In this document: piece after piece, positions 1 through 7,130 of the stretch
Layout of the letters: every line of letters starts with the position of its first letter
Position numbering within the stretch: the first letter of the stretch is position 1
DNA from: Archaeoglobales archaeon
GTDB lineage: Archaea; Halobacteriota; Archaeoglobi; Archaeoglobales; Archaeoglobaceae
Direction: 5' to 3'
Length of the DNA: 9,426 nt
Assembly: GCA_003662985.1 (NCBI GenBank)
Contig: QMZD01000045.1
Coordinates: 1 to 9,426 of the forward strand
The notes under the pieces: generated by a model
The model's input: only the letters and a program-made list of their open reading frames with translations
What the model was told of the DNA's origin: nothing
Database searches by the model: none
Position numbers and translations under genes: made by a program

Positions 1-735
1 CAGAGCGACAGGAACTTTTTTACAGATTTCAGCTATCTTCATCAGTTCTTCTCTTCTCTGCTCATTCTCCTCCTCTTCAGCCATTTTCATGGATAATTCT
101 GCGTATCTAAGCCCGTATTCAGCGATAGCCTGGGAGACTATTTCGGATGCTTTATAAAATGCAAATCTTTCTGAATCACAAACGCCTTCCCTTTCGATTT
201 CTTCCATTTTCCTTCTACTCTCATCTGCAAACCATCTGAAACCTTTCTTCATGATGTAAGGGTAGTTAACGGCCACATGCGATATTCCAGCCATTTCTGT
301 GAGAATGAAAAGAGAACCTGAATACAGGATTTCCATTATTCCTTGCATGAGCTGCAAATGCTTCTATGGTTCTGTTCTGCCAGTAGGGCTATATAATTCA
401 GAAAAACCTCCGCATCCTCTTCGCTAACGTTCAGCCTGTTGGTATCCCTCGAAGGGAGAGTATCTAGATCGTTTATCAGTCTCAAACCAACACCCTCCGG
501 AAAAAGAATTGCCCGGTGGATTCGGAAGCATTGTTCCCACGATCAGCTCACCATCGAGAATTTGAATCGGGATGTTTTCGAGTACGTGTTTTAAAGCCTT
601 AGCCTGCCTGATTATCATCGGTTCCCCTTCCGTCCGTTTCATCGACTCAGTATACAGTTTCGCTCTTTCAATGCTGAGTCTCGCAGGCTTTCTGACATTT
701 GAGATCAATCTTTCAATCCTCTCCACCTTTTCCAT
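1..735 (-). pseudogene. Glycyl radical enzyme (PFL/diol dehydratase type), N-terminal part, frame broken three times
   Basis: This is the N-terminal region of a glycyl radical enzyme of the pyruvate formate-lyase/glycerol dehydratase superfamily. Such enzymes are usually about 800 residues and carry the radical glycine near the C-terminus, which lies beyond the left edge. The start at 735 opens with MEKVERIERL; family hallmarks follow (ESMKRTEGEP, RRAKALKH-like RQAKALKH, DGELIVG). The frame stops at 424-426, but the homology continues in other frames. It runs through AILFPEG and SEEDAEVFLNYIA (about 512 to 386), then YWQNRTIEAFAAHARN (about 385 to 335), then EILYSGSLF and GISHVAVNYP, open to position 1. 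The three joins fall at a GGG (512-514), a CCC (386-388) and a GG (333-334). Removing one base from each gives one continuous frame. GTGATC at about 741-746 is a plausible ribosome binding site. Decay or homopolymer sequencing error are both possible. No activating enzyme is visible. The substrate cannot be assigned. Confidence 0.8.
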
Positions 736-790
736 AAACAGATCACGAAAAACTATTACTTAAGCTTGTTTACCTTTAAACCTTGTCTGA
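736..790 (-). promoter_or_regulatory. Possible promoter of the glycyl radical enzyme gene
   Basis: Upstream of the start at 735, read on the minus strand, are two AT-rich TATA-like stretches: TTTAAAGG (774-781) and CTTAAGTAAT (754-763). The first would leave a short leader that includes the GTGATC ribosome binding site. This is assigned by position and base composition only. Confidence 0.3.
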
Positions 791-811
791 ACGTCAGAAA
801 ATGTGAAAGGT

Positions 812-838
812 AAAATACTAAAAATACTAAAAATTCTA
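812..838. repeat. Three tandem 9-base repeats
   Basis: AAAATACTA occurs at 812-820 and 821-829, followed by AAAATTCTA (one mismatch) at 830-838. On the minus strand this is a run of TAGTATTTT units just downstream of livF, so it may be simply the T-rich tail of the transcript end. Confidence 0.7.
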
Positions 839-846
839 AATTTTTA
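812..846 (-). terminator. Likely transcript end of livG-livF
   Basis: Fifty bases past the livF stop, on the minus strand, an all-AT inverted repeat (TAAAAATT at 828-835 with AATTTTTA at 839-846, three-base loop) is followed by T-rich DNA made of the TAGTATTTT repeats. T-rich tracts are the usual archaeal termination signal. The hairpin is weak because it has no GC pairs, so the T-tract is the stronger evidence. Confidence 0.5.
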
Positions 847-895
847 ACACACGGAAAACTGGAAACCTAGAAAGCTAAACGGCTAATTCTACTAC

Positions 896-1585
896 CTAAA
901 TCTCGAAATACAGCTTTTCTACCTCGCCCAGAGAGCTTCTATCTCCCTCCTTCACGAACCTGCCTTTAACAAGAACCGCCACCTTATCTGCAAGATCCAG
1001 AGCCATCTTGACGTTCTGCTCAACCATCAAAATGGAGACATCCATTTCATTTTTCATTTTCAAAAGGGAATCCTTGATGTTTTCAATGATGATCGGGGCC
1101 AGACCCATTGATGGTTCGTCGAAAAGCAAAAGGCTTGGGTTTGACATCAAAGCCCTACCGATCGCAACCATTTGCTGCTCTCCACCGCTTGCTCTTTTAG
1201 CGATATGGTTTCTCAACTCCCTCAATCTAGGGAAAAGTGTATACACCATTTCTAGCGTATCGTCGCCATCTCTACCCAGAGCACCCATTTTCAGATTATC
1301 TTCGATGCTTAAATTCGGAAAGAGTTTTCTTCCCTCCGGACAGACTGCTACCCCTCTAGCAATCCTTTCATGGGTTTTTAGCCCGGTAATATCCTCTCCT
1401 TTGAATTTAATTCCACCTTCCGTTTTAACCAAACCTAAAATCGATTTGATCAATGTCGTTTTTCCGGCCCCGTTAGGCCCCAGAATCGTAAAGGTTTCCC
1501 CCTCTTCAATCCCAAAGTTTATACCTTGGAGAATCTGAGCTTTACCATAATAAGCCCTTAAACCTTCTACTTCCAGAATAGCCAT
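896..1585 (-). CDS. livF: Branched-chain amino acid-type ABC transporter ATPase LivF
   Basis: This is the second ATPase of a HAAT-family importer and works in the cytoplasm on the LivH/LivM permease. The 229 residues match the usual LivF length. Walker A is GPNGAGKT (36-43). The Q-loop region has the LivF-type CPEGRKLFP (82-90). The ABC signature is ASGGEQQM (132-139), Walker B is LLLFDEP (152-158), and the switch region is VEQN (188-191), where LivF proteins carry Gln in place of His. It lies five bases behind livG on the same strand, so the two are co-transcribed. GGGGT about eight bases before the ATG can serve as ribosome binding site. All catalytic motifs are intact. The family assignment is firm, but the substrate is not set by the ATPase and may be an amino acid or another small carboxylate. 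Confidence 0.95.
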   Translation of the reverse strand: MAILEVEGLRAYYGKAQILQGINFGIEEGETFTILGPNGAGKTTLIKSILGLVKTEGGIKFKGEDITGLKTHERIARGVAVCPEGRKLFPNLSIEDNLKMGALGRDGDDTLEMVYTLFPRLRELRNHIAKRASGGEQQMVAIGRALMSNPSLLLFDEPSMGLAPIIIENIKDSLLKMKNEMDVSILMVEQNVKMALDLADKVAVLVKGRFVKEGDRSSLGEVEKLYFEI

Positions 1586-1590
1586 TATAT

Positions 1591-2274
1591 CTACCCCGAA
1601 TATCCAATATAAGCTTCAATAACTTTTGGATCCTTAACAACCTCCTCAGGTGTTCCCTCTTTCAGGATTCTCCCGGCGTTCAAACAGATTACCCTCTCCA
1701 CTTCGTTGAAAAGTTCCCTGAGTTTGTGCTCAATGATGACCATCGTGATACCGAACTCCCTAAGTCTTCCTATTATTCTATGTAATTCAAGACACTCCCT
1801 GGGACTTAAACCTGAGAATGGCTCGTCGAGCAGGATCATTCTTGGATTTGTTGCCATAGCAATTCCAATACCTAATTTTCTCAGCTCTCCCTGCGGTAGA
1901 TCTCCAGCCTTCATATCTCTCTTATCCCAAAGGTTGAAATCTTTTAGGATATCCATAGCATCCGGATTGACGGCTATTATGTTCTCTAAAACCGTCATTT
2001 CGCTGAAAACCCTCATTATCTGAAAGGTCTTAACCAAACCAAGTCTTACTATCTTACTTGGCCTTTTCCCAGTGATATCAATGTCTCTAAAATAGACCTT
2101 CCCAGCAGTTGGTTTCATTTCTCCAGAGATTACGTTAAAAAGGGTCGTTTTTCCTGCCCCATTTGGTCCAATGATGCCAAGAGTTTCCTCTTTTTTGACT
2201 TTAAGACTGACGCCATCGACAGCAACAAGCTCTCCAAACTTTTTTGTGACGTTTTCCACCTTCATAATTACCAT
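1591..2274 (-). CDS. livG: Branched-chain amino acid-type ABC transporter ATPase LivG
   Basis: This is the first ATPase of the importer, expected to pair with LivF. Walker A is GPNGAGKTT (36-44), the Q-loop is TFQ (83-85), Walker B is MILLDEP (146-152) and the H-loop is IEH (181-183). At 227 residues it is shorter than the usual 250 or so. The difference lies in the helical subdomain between LENII (96-100) and the signature, where the stretch common in LivG is much reduced. The signature itself reads LPQGE (126-130) instead of the usual LSxGE/Q. The start ATG at 2274 has no ribosome binding site and lies about 28 bases from a TATA-like element, which fits a leaderless mRNA. ATG at 2265 (residue 4) is an alternative start. 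It is the first gene of the livG-livF unit, divergent from the binding protein gene. Confidence 0.94.
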   Translation of the reverse strand: MVIMKVENVTKKFGELVAVDGVSLKVKKEETLGIIGPNGAGKTTLFNVISGEMKPTAGKVYFRDIDITGKRPSKIVRLGLVKTFQIMRVFSEMTVLENIIAVNPDAMDILKDFNLWDKRDMKAGDLPQGELRKLGIGIAMATNPRMILLDEPFSGLSPRECLELHRIIGRLREFGITMVIIEHKLRELFNEVERVICLNAGRILKEGTPEEVVKDPKVIEAYIGYSG

Positions 2275-2329
2275 TAATTATTGTTGGGTAGTCGGAATAT
2301 TTAAGTATTACTTATATTAATTACTATTA
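2275..2329. promoter_or_regulatory. Divergent promoter between livG and the binding protein gene
   Basis: These 55 bases separate two divergent starts. A near-palindrome, AATATTTAAGTATT (2296-2309, 12 of 14 positions symmetric), resembles an archaeal TATA box on both strands. Its centre is about 28 bases from each ATG. Neither start has a Shine-Dalgarno sequence, and both sit in the same ATTAATG context. This fits two leaderless transcripts driven from one element or two overlapping ones. Confidence 0.65.
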
Positions 2330-3649
2330 ATGATGAGGAAGTTGCTGATATTGGTGTTTGTAGGACTGCTGTTGTTCGGATGTGCCCAGCCAGCTCCAAA
2401 ACCTACTCCCACTCCAACACCAACCGCGACGCCTACGGCCACACCCACGCCAACACCGCCACCGTTTGGAGGTAAAAAAGAGGTTGTTATAGGGGTTATC
2501 GCCCCAATGGCAACGCTCATAGGGAAAGCCGAAAAGAATGCAGCACAGTTAGCAGTTGAGGAAATAAATGCTGCAGGTGGAATCCTAGGATTGAAGATAA
2601 AGCTTGTTGAGGGCGATACAAAGCTGAATCCCGACACAGCTGCTTCAGAGTTTAGGAGGTTAGCAACTGTCGAGAAAGCAGATATGATTACCGGAGGTTT
2701 TTCAAGCGGTGTTATGTTCTCCATGATGGAAGTTATGGCTGAAACCAAGACCGTTTTCCTGGCAGATGCTTCATCTCCCGGACATCCAGCAAAGGTTGCT
2801 GAGGACTACGACAAATATAAGTATTGGTTCAGAATTCATCAGAACAACGGTTCGACCTTCGCTTGGGACCTAGCAGCGATGATAGACTTCCTGAGGGACA
2901 AGGGAGTTAAGATCGACAAGGTTTACATCATCAGAGACGAACACGTATGGACTGATGCTGTGATGAAAGGTCTAACTCCAGAACTGGAAAAGAGAAATAT
3001 TGAGATCGTAAAAGATGTTACAGTTGGAAGAGGATACACGGAATATGAACAGCATCTCCTAGAGGCAAAGGATCTTAAAGCTGATCTGATAATGCCAATC
3101 CTCGCAATAGCAGGAACCGGTGATGTTTTGGCCAAATCTTGGGGTGAACTCCAGATTCCGGCCCTGCTAGCTGGCCATGATCTTGCAGCAATTGATTACC
3201 AATTCTATGACAAAACGGAAGGTATGGCCAATTACGAGATATTTATCGCTGATGGTGGAGCTCTTGTTACGGCACCACCCACAGACATAGCTAAGAAATT
3301 TATAGAGAACTACAAAGCAAAATTTGGACATTATCCTGAGGCCCACCAAGCTTACGGAACATACGATGCGATATACACCTACAAAGCAGCAGTAGAGGCT
3401 GCATATAAAGCTGGAGAAAAGAATCCATTCGATCCAGATGTTGTTGTAAAATATCTCGAGAAATATGATCCAAAGAACCCCATCGCGCTGACAAGAACGA
3501 TTGCATGGCACAAAAACCATGCTCTTGCTTGGGGAGACAATTACGTAAGAAACTGGATCTCCCAGTGGCAAGATGGCAAACAGTACATACTAACACCTCA
3601 GAAAGTTGCCAATGGTGAGTTGAAACTGCCACCTTGGCTGGGGCAATAG
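2330..3649 (+). CDS. ABC transporter substrate-binding lipoprotein, branched-chain amino acid (HAAT) type
   Basis: This is the extracellular solute receptor of the importer. Residues 1-17 form a signal peptide (MMRK, then a hydrophobic core) ending in a lipobox LFGC (15-18), so Cys18 is the likely anchoring residue. A Pro/Thr-rich spacer (about 21-45) links the anchor to a periplasmic-binding fold that begins at about VVIGVIAP (52-59) and continues with AVEEINAAGG and GDTKLNPDTA. These are typical of the Leu/Ile/Val-binding family (Peripla_BP_6). The 439-residue length is normal for an archaeal member with a linker. The start at 2330 has no ribosome binding site; ATG at 2333 is equally possible. 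The livH and livM genes follow, with livG and livF divergent. Family members bind amino acids, amides, urea or aromatic acids, and the ligand here cannot be read from the sequence. The nearby acyl-CoA ligase operon makes an organic acid worth considering. Confidence 0.93.
   Translation: MMRKLLILVFVGLLLFGCAQPAPKPTPTPTPTATPTATPTPTPPPFGGKKEVVIGVIAPMATLIGKAEKNAAQLAVEEINAAGGILGLKIKLVEGDTKLNPDTAASEFRRLATVEKADMITGGFSSGVMFSMMEVMAETKTVFLADASSPGHPAKVAEDYDKYKYWFRIHQNNGSTFAWDLAAMIDFLRDKGVKIDKVYIIRDEHVWTDAVMKGLTPELEKRNIEIVKDVTVGRGYTEYEQHLLEAKDLKADLIMPILAIAGTGDVLAKSWGELQIPALLAGHDLAAIDYQFYDKTEGMANYEIFIADGGALVTAPPTDIAKKFIENYKAKFGHYPEAHQAYGTYDAIYTYKAAVEAAYKAGEKNPFDPDVVVKYLEKYDPKNPIALTRTIAWHKNHALAWGDNYVRNWISQWQDGKQYILTPQKVANGELKLPPWLGQ
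2390..2464 (+). repeat. Pro/Thr-rich linker-coding repeat
   Basis: This is a run of CCN ACN codons inside the binding protein gene that encodes alternating Pro-Thr with a few Ala (residues about 21-45). It is a flexible, possibly O-glycosylated spacer between the lipid anchor and the binding domain, as is common in archaeal binding proteins. The codons vary in third position, so selection on the protein is more likely than recent repeat slippage. Confidence 0.8.
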
Positions 3650-3660
3650 TTGATTAATAG

Positions 3661-3716
3661 ACCTTATTTTTAATTCTCTTATTTTATCTTTTATTCGTCT
3701 TCTGCCCCCTTTTACT
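3661..3716 (+). terminator. T-rich transcript end after the binding protein gene
   Basis: Beginning about 12 bases past the stop codon at 3647-3649 is a long pyrimidine-rich stretch with several T4-T5 runs (around 3667-3671, 3681-3684, 3689-3692) and a final CCCCCTTTT. No strong hairpin is visible. This fits U-tract dependent archaeal termination and would partly separate the binding protein mRNA from livH-livM. Confidence 0.5.
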
Positions 3717-3933
3717 TTACACTATAAACCTACTTTAAAAGAGGGATTTTAATTTGTCAATTCTTAAAAAAAGATTAAATTTTTAATTATATTAAATCAA
3801 CCCTGTTATTTATTTTAAACTACCTACAGTTTTTATCGTCTGTCTATCGAATGGATCATTGGACAGTTTGATTAAAACGAATTCTTAATGATTTTTCGAA
3901 AATTTTTTATTTTTAAATTTTCAGTTACTAATA
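3717..3933 (+). promoter_or_regulatory. AT-rich region upstream of livH with probable promoter and inverted repeats
   Basis: No convincing gene lies in this stretch. It holds an imperfect inverted repeat, CTGTCTAT (3840-3847) against TTGGACAG (3859-3866), a ten-base palindrome TTTTCGAAAA (3893-3902), and a TATA-like tract at about 3903-3918 that is 16-31 bases before the livH ATG. There is no ribosome binding site at that ATG, which again suggests a leaderless mRNA. The repeats are candidate regulator sites, assigned by symmetry and position only. Confidence 0.4.
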
Positions 3934-4794
3934 ATGATAGAAATCGTTCTAAGGATACTAATCTACGGAGCCGTTCTCAGCGGGATTTGGGCACTTACCG
4001 CTTCAGGTTTCTCTTTAATCTTTGGAATTGCACGTATCCTGAACTTCGCTCACGGTACTTTTTTCGTTTTATCCGCATATTTAAGCATTTTATTGATAAA
4101 AAACCTTGGATTTAATATCTTCATATCTTACGCCGTCAGTGTAATTCTGGTTGGTTTGGTGGGTGTAGTAATATACAAGATAATGATGGCACCAATAAGG
4201 GAGCATGAAGTTATGGTTATAATTGTAACCCTAGCTTTTGCCCTCCTTGTGGGAGAGGTTCTGCTTTTGATATTCGGAGAGCATGGCATATCCGTTCCAT
4301 CTTTTGCTCGGGGTTTTGTGGAGATCGCAGGAGTCCCGATAACATGGAAAAGAATCTCAGTATTCATCGCTGCAATAGTGGTAATCATCCTGCTGGAATA
4401 CTTCATAAACAGAACCAGAACGGGGAAAATGATTTCTGCTGCCTCTCAAAACCTCGAAGCTGCTATGATCGTGGGGATGGATGTGGAAAGACTCTTTGTT
4501 ATAACCATGTTCATATCGGCCGCACTTGCAGCCTTTGGAGGTTTGCTTTACGCTCAAGTGTTTGCTGCAAGCCCGATATTCGCATTTAAATCGCTGATAT
4601 TTGCATTCGCGATAGTGATTCTTGGCGGTTTAGGAAGCGTTCGAGGAAGTATAATAGCCTCTTTTATAGTCGGTTACATCCTGACAATCACGATTAATAC
4701 ACTCGGGGCAAGATGGGGAGAATTCATGGTTCTTGTAACAATAATTGGGATCCTTATCGTTAGACCGACAGGACTCTTCGGGGTGGAAGAATGA
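3934..4794 (+). CDS. livH: Branched-chain amino acid-type ABC transporter permease LivH
   Basis: This is one of the two membrane subunits of the importer. The 286 residues are almost all hydrophobic helices, with about eight membrane segments. Family motifs are visible: GFSLIFGIARILNFAHG (25-41), the cytoplasmic loop that contacts the ATPases (TRTGKMISAASQN, 161-173, then IVGMDVERLF), GGLGSVRG (231-238) and the C-terminal RPTGLFG (277-283). The length is typical of LivH. The start at 3934 has no Shine-Dalgarno sequence and lies behind an AT-rich promoter-like tract. The stop overlaps the livM start by four bases (ATGA), so the two permeases are translated together. The 284-base gap from the binding protein gene suggests that the permeases have their own promoter. 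Confidence 0.94.
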   Translation: MIEIVLRILIYGAVLSGIWALTASGFSLIFGIARILNFAHGTFFVLSAYLSILLIKNLGFNIFISYAVSVILVGLVGVVIYKIMMAPIREHEVMVIIVTLAFALLVGEVLLLIFGEHGISVPSFARGFVEIAGVPITWKRISVFIAAIVVIILLEYFINRTRTGKMISAASQNLEAAMIVGMDVERLFVITMFISAALAAFGGLLYAQVFAASPIFAFKSLIFAFAIVILGGLGSVRGSIIASFIVGYILTITINTLGARWGEFMVLVTIIGILIVRPTGLFGVEE

Positions 4795-5807
4795 TGAGCG
4801 AGTTTTACAGGGATCCAAAAATTTTTGTTATAGTTGTTCTCTTGATTTTGGCATTAGCAGCACCACTATTCCTTCCAGATGCTTTCGTTTTTCTTATAGG
4901 GTTGACTTACCTCTTCATCATACTCGCAATTAGCTGGGATGTCATTGTTGGTTACACCGGGCAGGTTAATCTCGGCCACACGGTTTTCGTTGGGATAGGG
5001 GCCTACACAACGGCTTTGCTACAGGTTCCATCGAGATTCGAAGGTACTTTTCTGAACGCGCTTGCTGGAATTCCCCAACCACCGGTTTTCATCTCGATTT
5101 TACTCGGAGGAATAGTTGCAGCTTTCGTCGGATTCGTTATAGGTGTTATAACTCTAAGGCTGAAAGGCTACTATTTCGCTTTGGTAACGGCGGTTTTACC
5201 GTTGGTGTTTATACAGTTTCTCTACGTTTGGTCAGATATTTTCGGTGGTGAAGAGGGATTTTCCGTTGGACTTGAGAGAGCTTTAGCTCCTGACTCCACT
5301 GGAAAGTACTACATAGCATTTGGTTTAATGGTAATCTCCATAATAACCCTCTATTTCATCTTGAGGAGCTCCATTGGATACAAATTTAGAGCCGTAAGAG
5401 ATGATGAGATCTTGGCTGAATCGGTTGGAATAGATATAGTAAAATACAAGGTTCTCTCCTTCGTTATCAGCTCCTTCTTCGCAGGTTTGGCAGGAGCTGC
5501 CTTTGTCCATTATAGGATTACCGTTGGCCCAAGCCTATTCGATATACCACTTATGCTACTGATAATCCTTGCAGCCGTTATCGGAGGTCTTGGAACCCTC
5601 TACGGCCCAATACTCGGTGGATTCATAATCTATTTGATGAAAAACTGGTGGTTAAAGAGTATCTCAGGCATAAGCGCGATACTTCCAATCAACGATGAGG
5701 TCATACTTTATACCATTCTTATTATCGTTGCCATTCTCGCACCACACGGGATATGGTCGTATATCCGGTTGGGGGTAAATAAAATATCTGGAAAAGCGGT
5801 AAGATAA
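4791..5807 (+). CDS. livM: Branched-chain amino acid-type ABC transporter permease LivM
   Basis: This is the second permease, expected to form the LivH-LivM membrane channel. The 338 residues contain about nine to ten hydrophobic segments. Motifs are GYTGQVNLGH (54-63) and GIGAYTTALL (68-77), TLRLKGYYFALVT (121-133), GGEEGFSVG (152-160), the ATPase-contact loop (SSIGYKFRAVRDDE, 193-206, then ESVGIDIVKYK), GGLGTLYGPILGG (265-277) and the terminal APHGIW (317-322). The length fits LivM. The gene overlaps livH by four bases. GGGTGG at 4781-4786 is a ribosome binding site; its spacing suits the second ATG (4794) at least as well as the first (4791), so the protein may begin at residue 2. It faces the dehydratase operon, with 80 bases between the two stops. 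Confidence 0.94.
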   Translation: MMSEFYRDPKIFVIVVLLILALAAPLFLPDAFVFLIGLTYLFIILAISWDVIVGYTGQVNLGHTVFVGIGAYTTALLQVPSRFEGTFLNALAGIPQPPVFISILLGGIVAAFVGFVIGVITLRLKGYYFALVTAVLPLVFIQFLYVWSDIFGGEEGFSVGLERALAPDSTGKYYIAFGLMVISIITLYFILRSSIGYKFRAVRDDEILAESVGIDIVKYKVLSFVISSFFAGLAGAAFVHYRITVGPSLFDIPLMLLIILAAVIGGLGTLYGPILGGFIIYLMKNWWLKSISGISAILPINDEVILYTILIIVAILAPHGIWSYIRLGVNKISGKAVR

Positions 5808-5851
5808 TTAAAAATCAAAACTAAAAAACTCAAACTAAAGAATACTTTGAG
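5808..5851 (-). terminator. Hairpin and T-tract ending the ligase-dehydratase operon
   Basis: Read on the minus strand, an inverted repeat (CTCAAA 5829-5834 with TTTGAG 5846-5851, 11-base loop) is followed at once by a T-rich tail of about 20 bases down to 5808. It lies about 36 bases past the stop of the 412-residue gene. In the other direction it sits just past livM but lacks a T-tract on the plus strand, so it mainly serves the minus-strand operon. Confidence 0.55.
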
Positions 5852-5887
5852 ATAATTTGATTATTTAACTCGAATCGAACAATCGAA

Positions 5888-7126
5888 CTATCTAAGCGAT
5901 TCTATAAAAGCCTCGACCTGAGTTTTCGCCCTCTCCAGAGGCATAACCCTTGGATCACATTGCGGTGCTTCGAGAATGAGGCTTGAGATCCCGACCTCAT
6001 CTTGCAGGATTTTAGCCAAAGGTCTGATGATTATCGATGTGATTCTACAGCCGGTGTTTTCAAGCAGCAAAGCTCCATCCAGATCCGCTTTCCTCGCATT
6101 TTCAATGATACTGTCCATCAGATCGTAAGTTGAGTTTGTGAAGTGCATCGATCTCCTCACCATGCTTTCAAAGGGTTTTTTCGAATCACAGAGGTGCAGA
6201 GATGCGTTTACGTAAAGATTGATTGGAAAGGTTGCCCCAAGCATCTCGCAGTATTCGTAGAGCGACAGAGAATGCCATGGCATGATTCCAAAAGTCAGAA
6301 GCCTGAATTTTTCTTCAGGAACAACCCCTTCCTTCCTCTTCACCCTTTCTTTTATTATTTCATAACCCCTTTCTGCAAATTCAAAGGCATAATCGCTACC
6401 AAGAACGAAGAATGCTAGAAAAACGAGATCCGCTATCTCCCTCTGGCTCCCAGGAGTTGGCTTTGACATCATCAGCTTTGTTATTTCTATCAAAAGCTTT
6501 GAGGTTTCTTCAGAAGTTTCGAAAACCCTTTCAAATTTCTCTTCATCCAAGGGTGTTTTTGTCACTTTTTCCATGAACTCGAACAATCCCTTCAACTTTG
6601 CGATAGAATACTCCATGTAAAGTTCCTCAACCCTCTCCGGCATCTTTGTCAGCTCATCGACGTATCCAAGAGCATCGGATGTCCAGTAGGGGTAATTTAT
6701 CGTGTATTTTGGAATACCAAACTTTCTCGCGAAAACCTCCGTCATCTCATGATGGGCAACGCAAAGAGCTCTGGTGTCAACGATAAAGTCGGGAGTGGGC
6801 ATAAGAGGTTTGGTAGCCTTTTCTGGCTCCTCTATCGAACCTATGGTCGTTTTGAAGTAATCGCAGAGAAAATGACCATATCCCTTGCTCACACTCGCAT
6901 CGATGAGATCAACAGATGAACCTCGAGCAGCGCAGTAAGCTGAATACTGCTCCGGAAAGGCGGGAACAACATCGAATATGTAGATAATCTCGGATGGATA
7001 GAAGGAGAAAAACCAGCCAACAGGCCTACCTTTTTTTAAGAGTTCATCCTGTCTTGCAAGATGCTTTTTGAAGAGATTCCGGTAGAGGGTTTTATAACCC
7101 AAAGGATTCCACTCCTGAAGCTCCAT
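5888..7126 (-). CDS. 2-hydroxyacyl-CoA dehydratase/benzoyl-CoA reductase family, large (HgdA/BcrB-like) subunit
   Basis: This is a 412-residue subunit of the iron-sulfur family that either removes water from (R)-2-hydroxyacyl-CoA or reduces benzoyl-CoA. Family features in order: PSEIIYIFDVVPAFPEQ (44-60); Cys88 in GYGHFLCDY; Cys122 in DTRALCVAHH; YCEMLGAT (292-299); Cys360 in NTGCR, matching the RSCK-type site; QCDPR (389-393); and the closing QVEAFIES. Cys88, Cys122 and Cys360 align with the three expected [4Fe-4S] ligands, so this subunit appears competent. A good ribosome binding site (GGGTGAT) sits just before the ATG and overlaps the stop of the 370-residue gene, leaving four bases between the genes. 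The two proteins should form a heterodimer. Choosing between dehydratase and reductase is not possible from motifs alone. No activator ATPase gene is in the window. Confidence 0.88.
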   Translation of the reverse strand: MELQEWNPLGYKTLYRNLFKKHLARQDELLKKGRPVGWFFSFYPSEIIYIFDVVPAFPEQYSAYCAARGSSVDLIDASVSKGYGHFLCDYFKTTIGSIEEPEKATKPLMPTPDFIVDTRALCVAHHEMTEVFARKFGIPKYTINYPYWTSDALGYVDELTKMPERVEELYMEYSIAKLKGLFEFMEKVTKTPLDEEKFERVFETSEETSKLLIEITKLMMSKPTPGSQREIADLVFLAFFVLGSDYAFEFAERGYEIIKERVKRKEGVVPEEKFRLLTFGIMPWHSLSLYEYCEMLGATFPINLYVNASLHLCDSKKPFESMVRRSMHFTNSTYDLMDSIIENARKADLDGALLLENTGCRITSIIIRPLAKILQDEVGISSLILEAPQCDPRVMPLERAKTQVEAFIESLR

Positions 7127-7130
7127 AAAA

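Noticed and set aside
1008..1538. 176-codon open frame on the plus strand
   Set aside because: It lies wholly opposite livF, whose motifs are complete, and its translation shows no recognisable domain.
2317..2748. 143-codon open frame on the minus strand, rich in Gly-Val
   Set aside because: The low-complexity Gly-Val run is the reverse of the Pro-Thr linker codons of the binding protein; it has no independent support.
3167..3632. Two overlapping minus-strand open frames (134 and 110 codons)
   Set aside because: Both are antisense to the well-supported binding protein; their Cys- and Ser-rich translations look like noise.
3888..4115. 75-codon open frame on the plus strand starting before livH
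   Set aside because: It is mostly another frame of livH and starts within the promoter-like AT tract, with no domain or ribosome binding site.
5852..5864. Small inverted repeat ATAAT-TTG-ATTAT as a livM terminator
   Set aside because: It is only five AT pairs and is not followed by a T-tract on the plus strand, so it does not stand out from AT-rich background.
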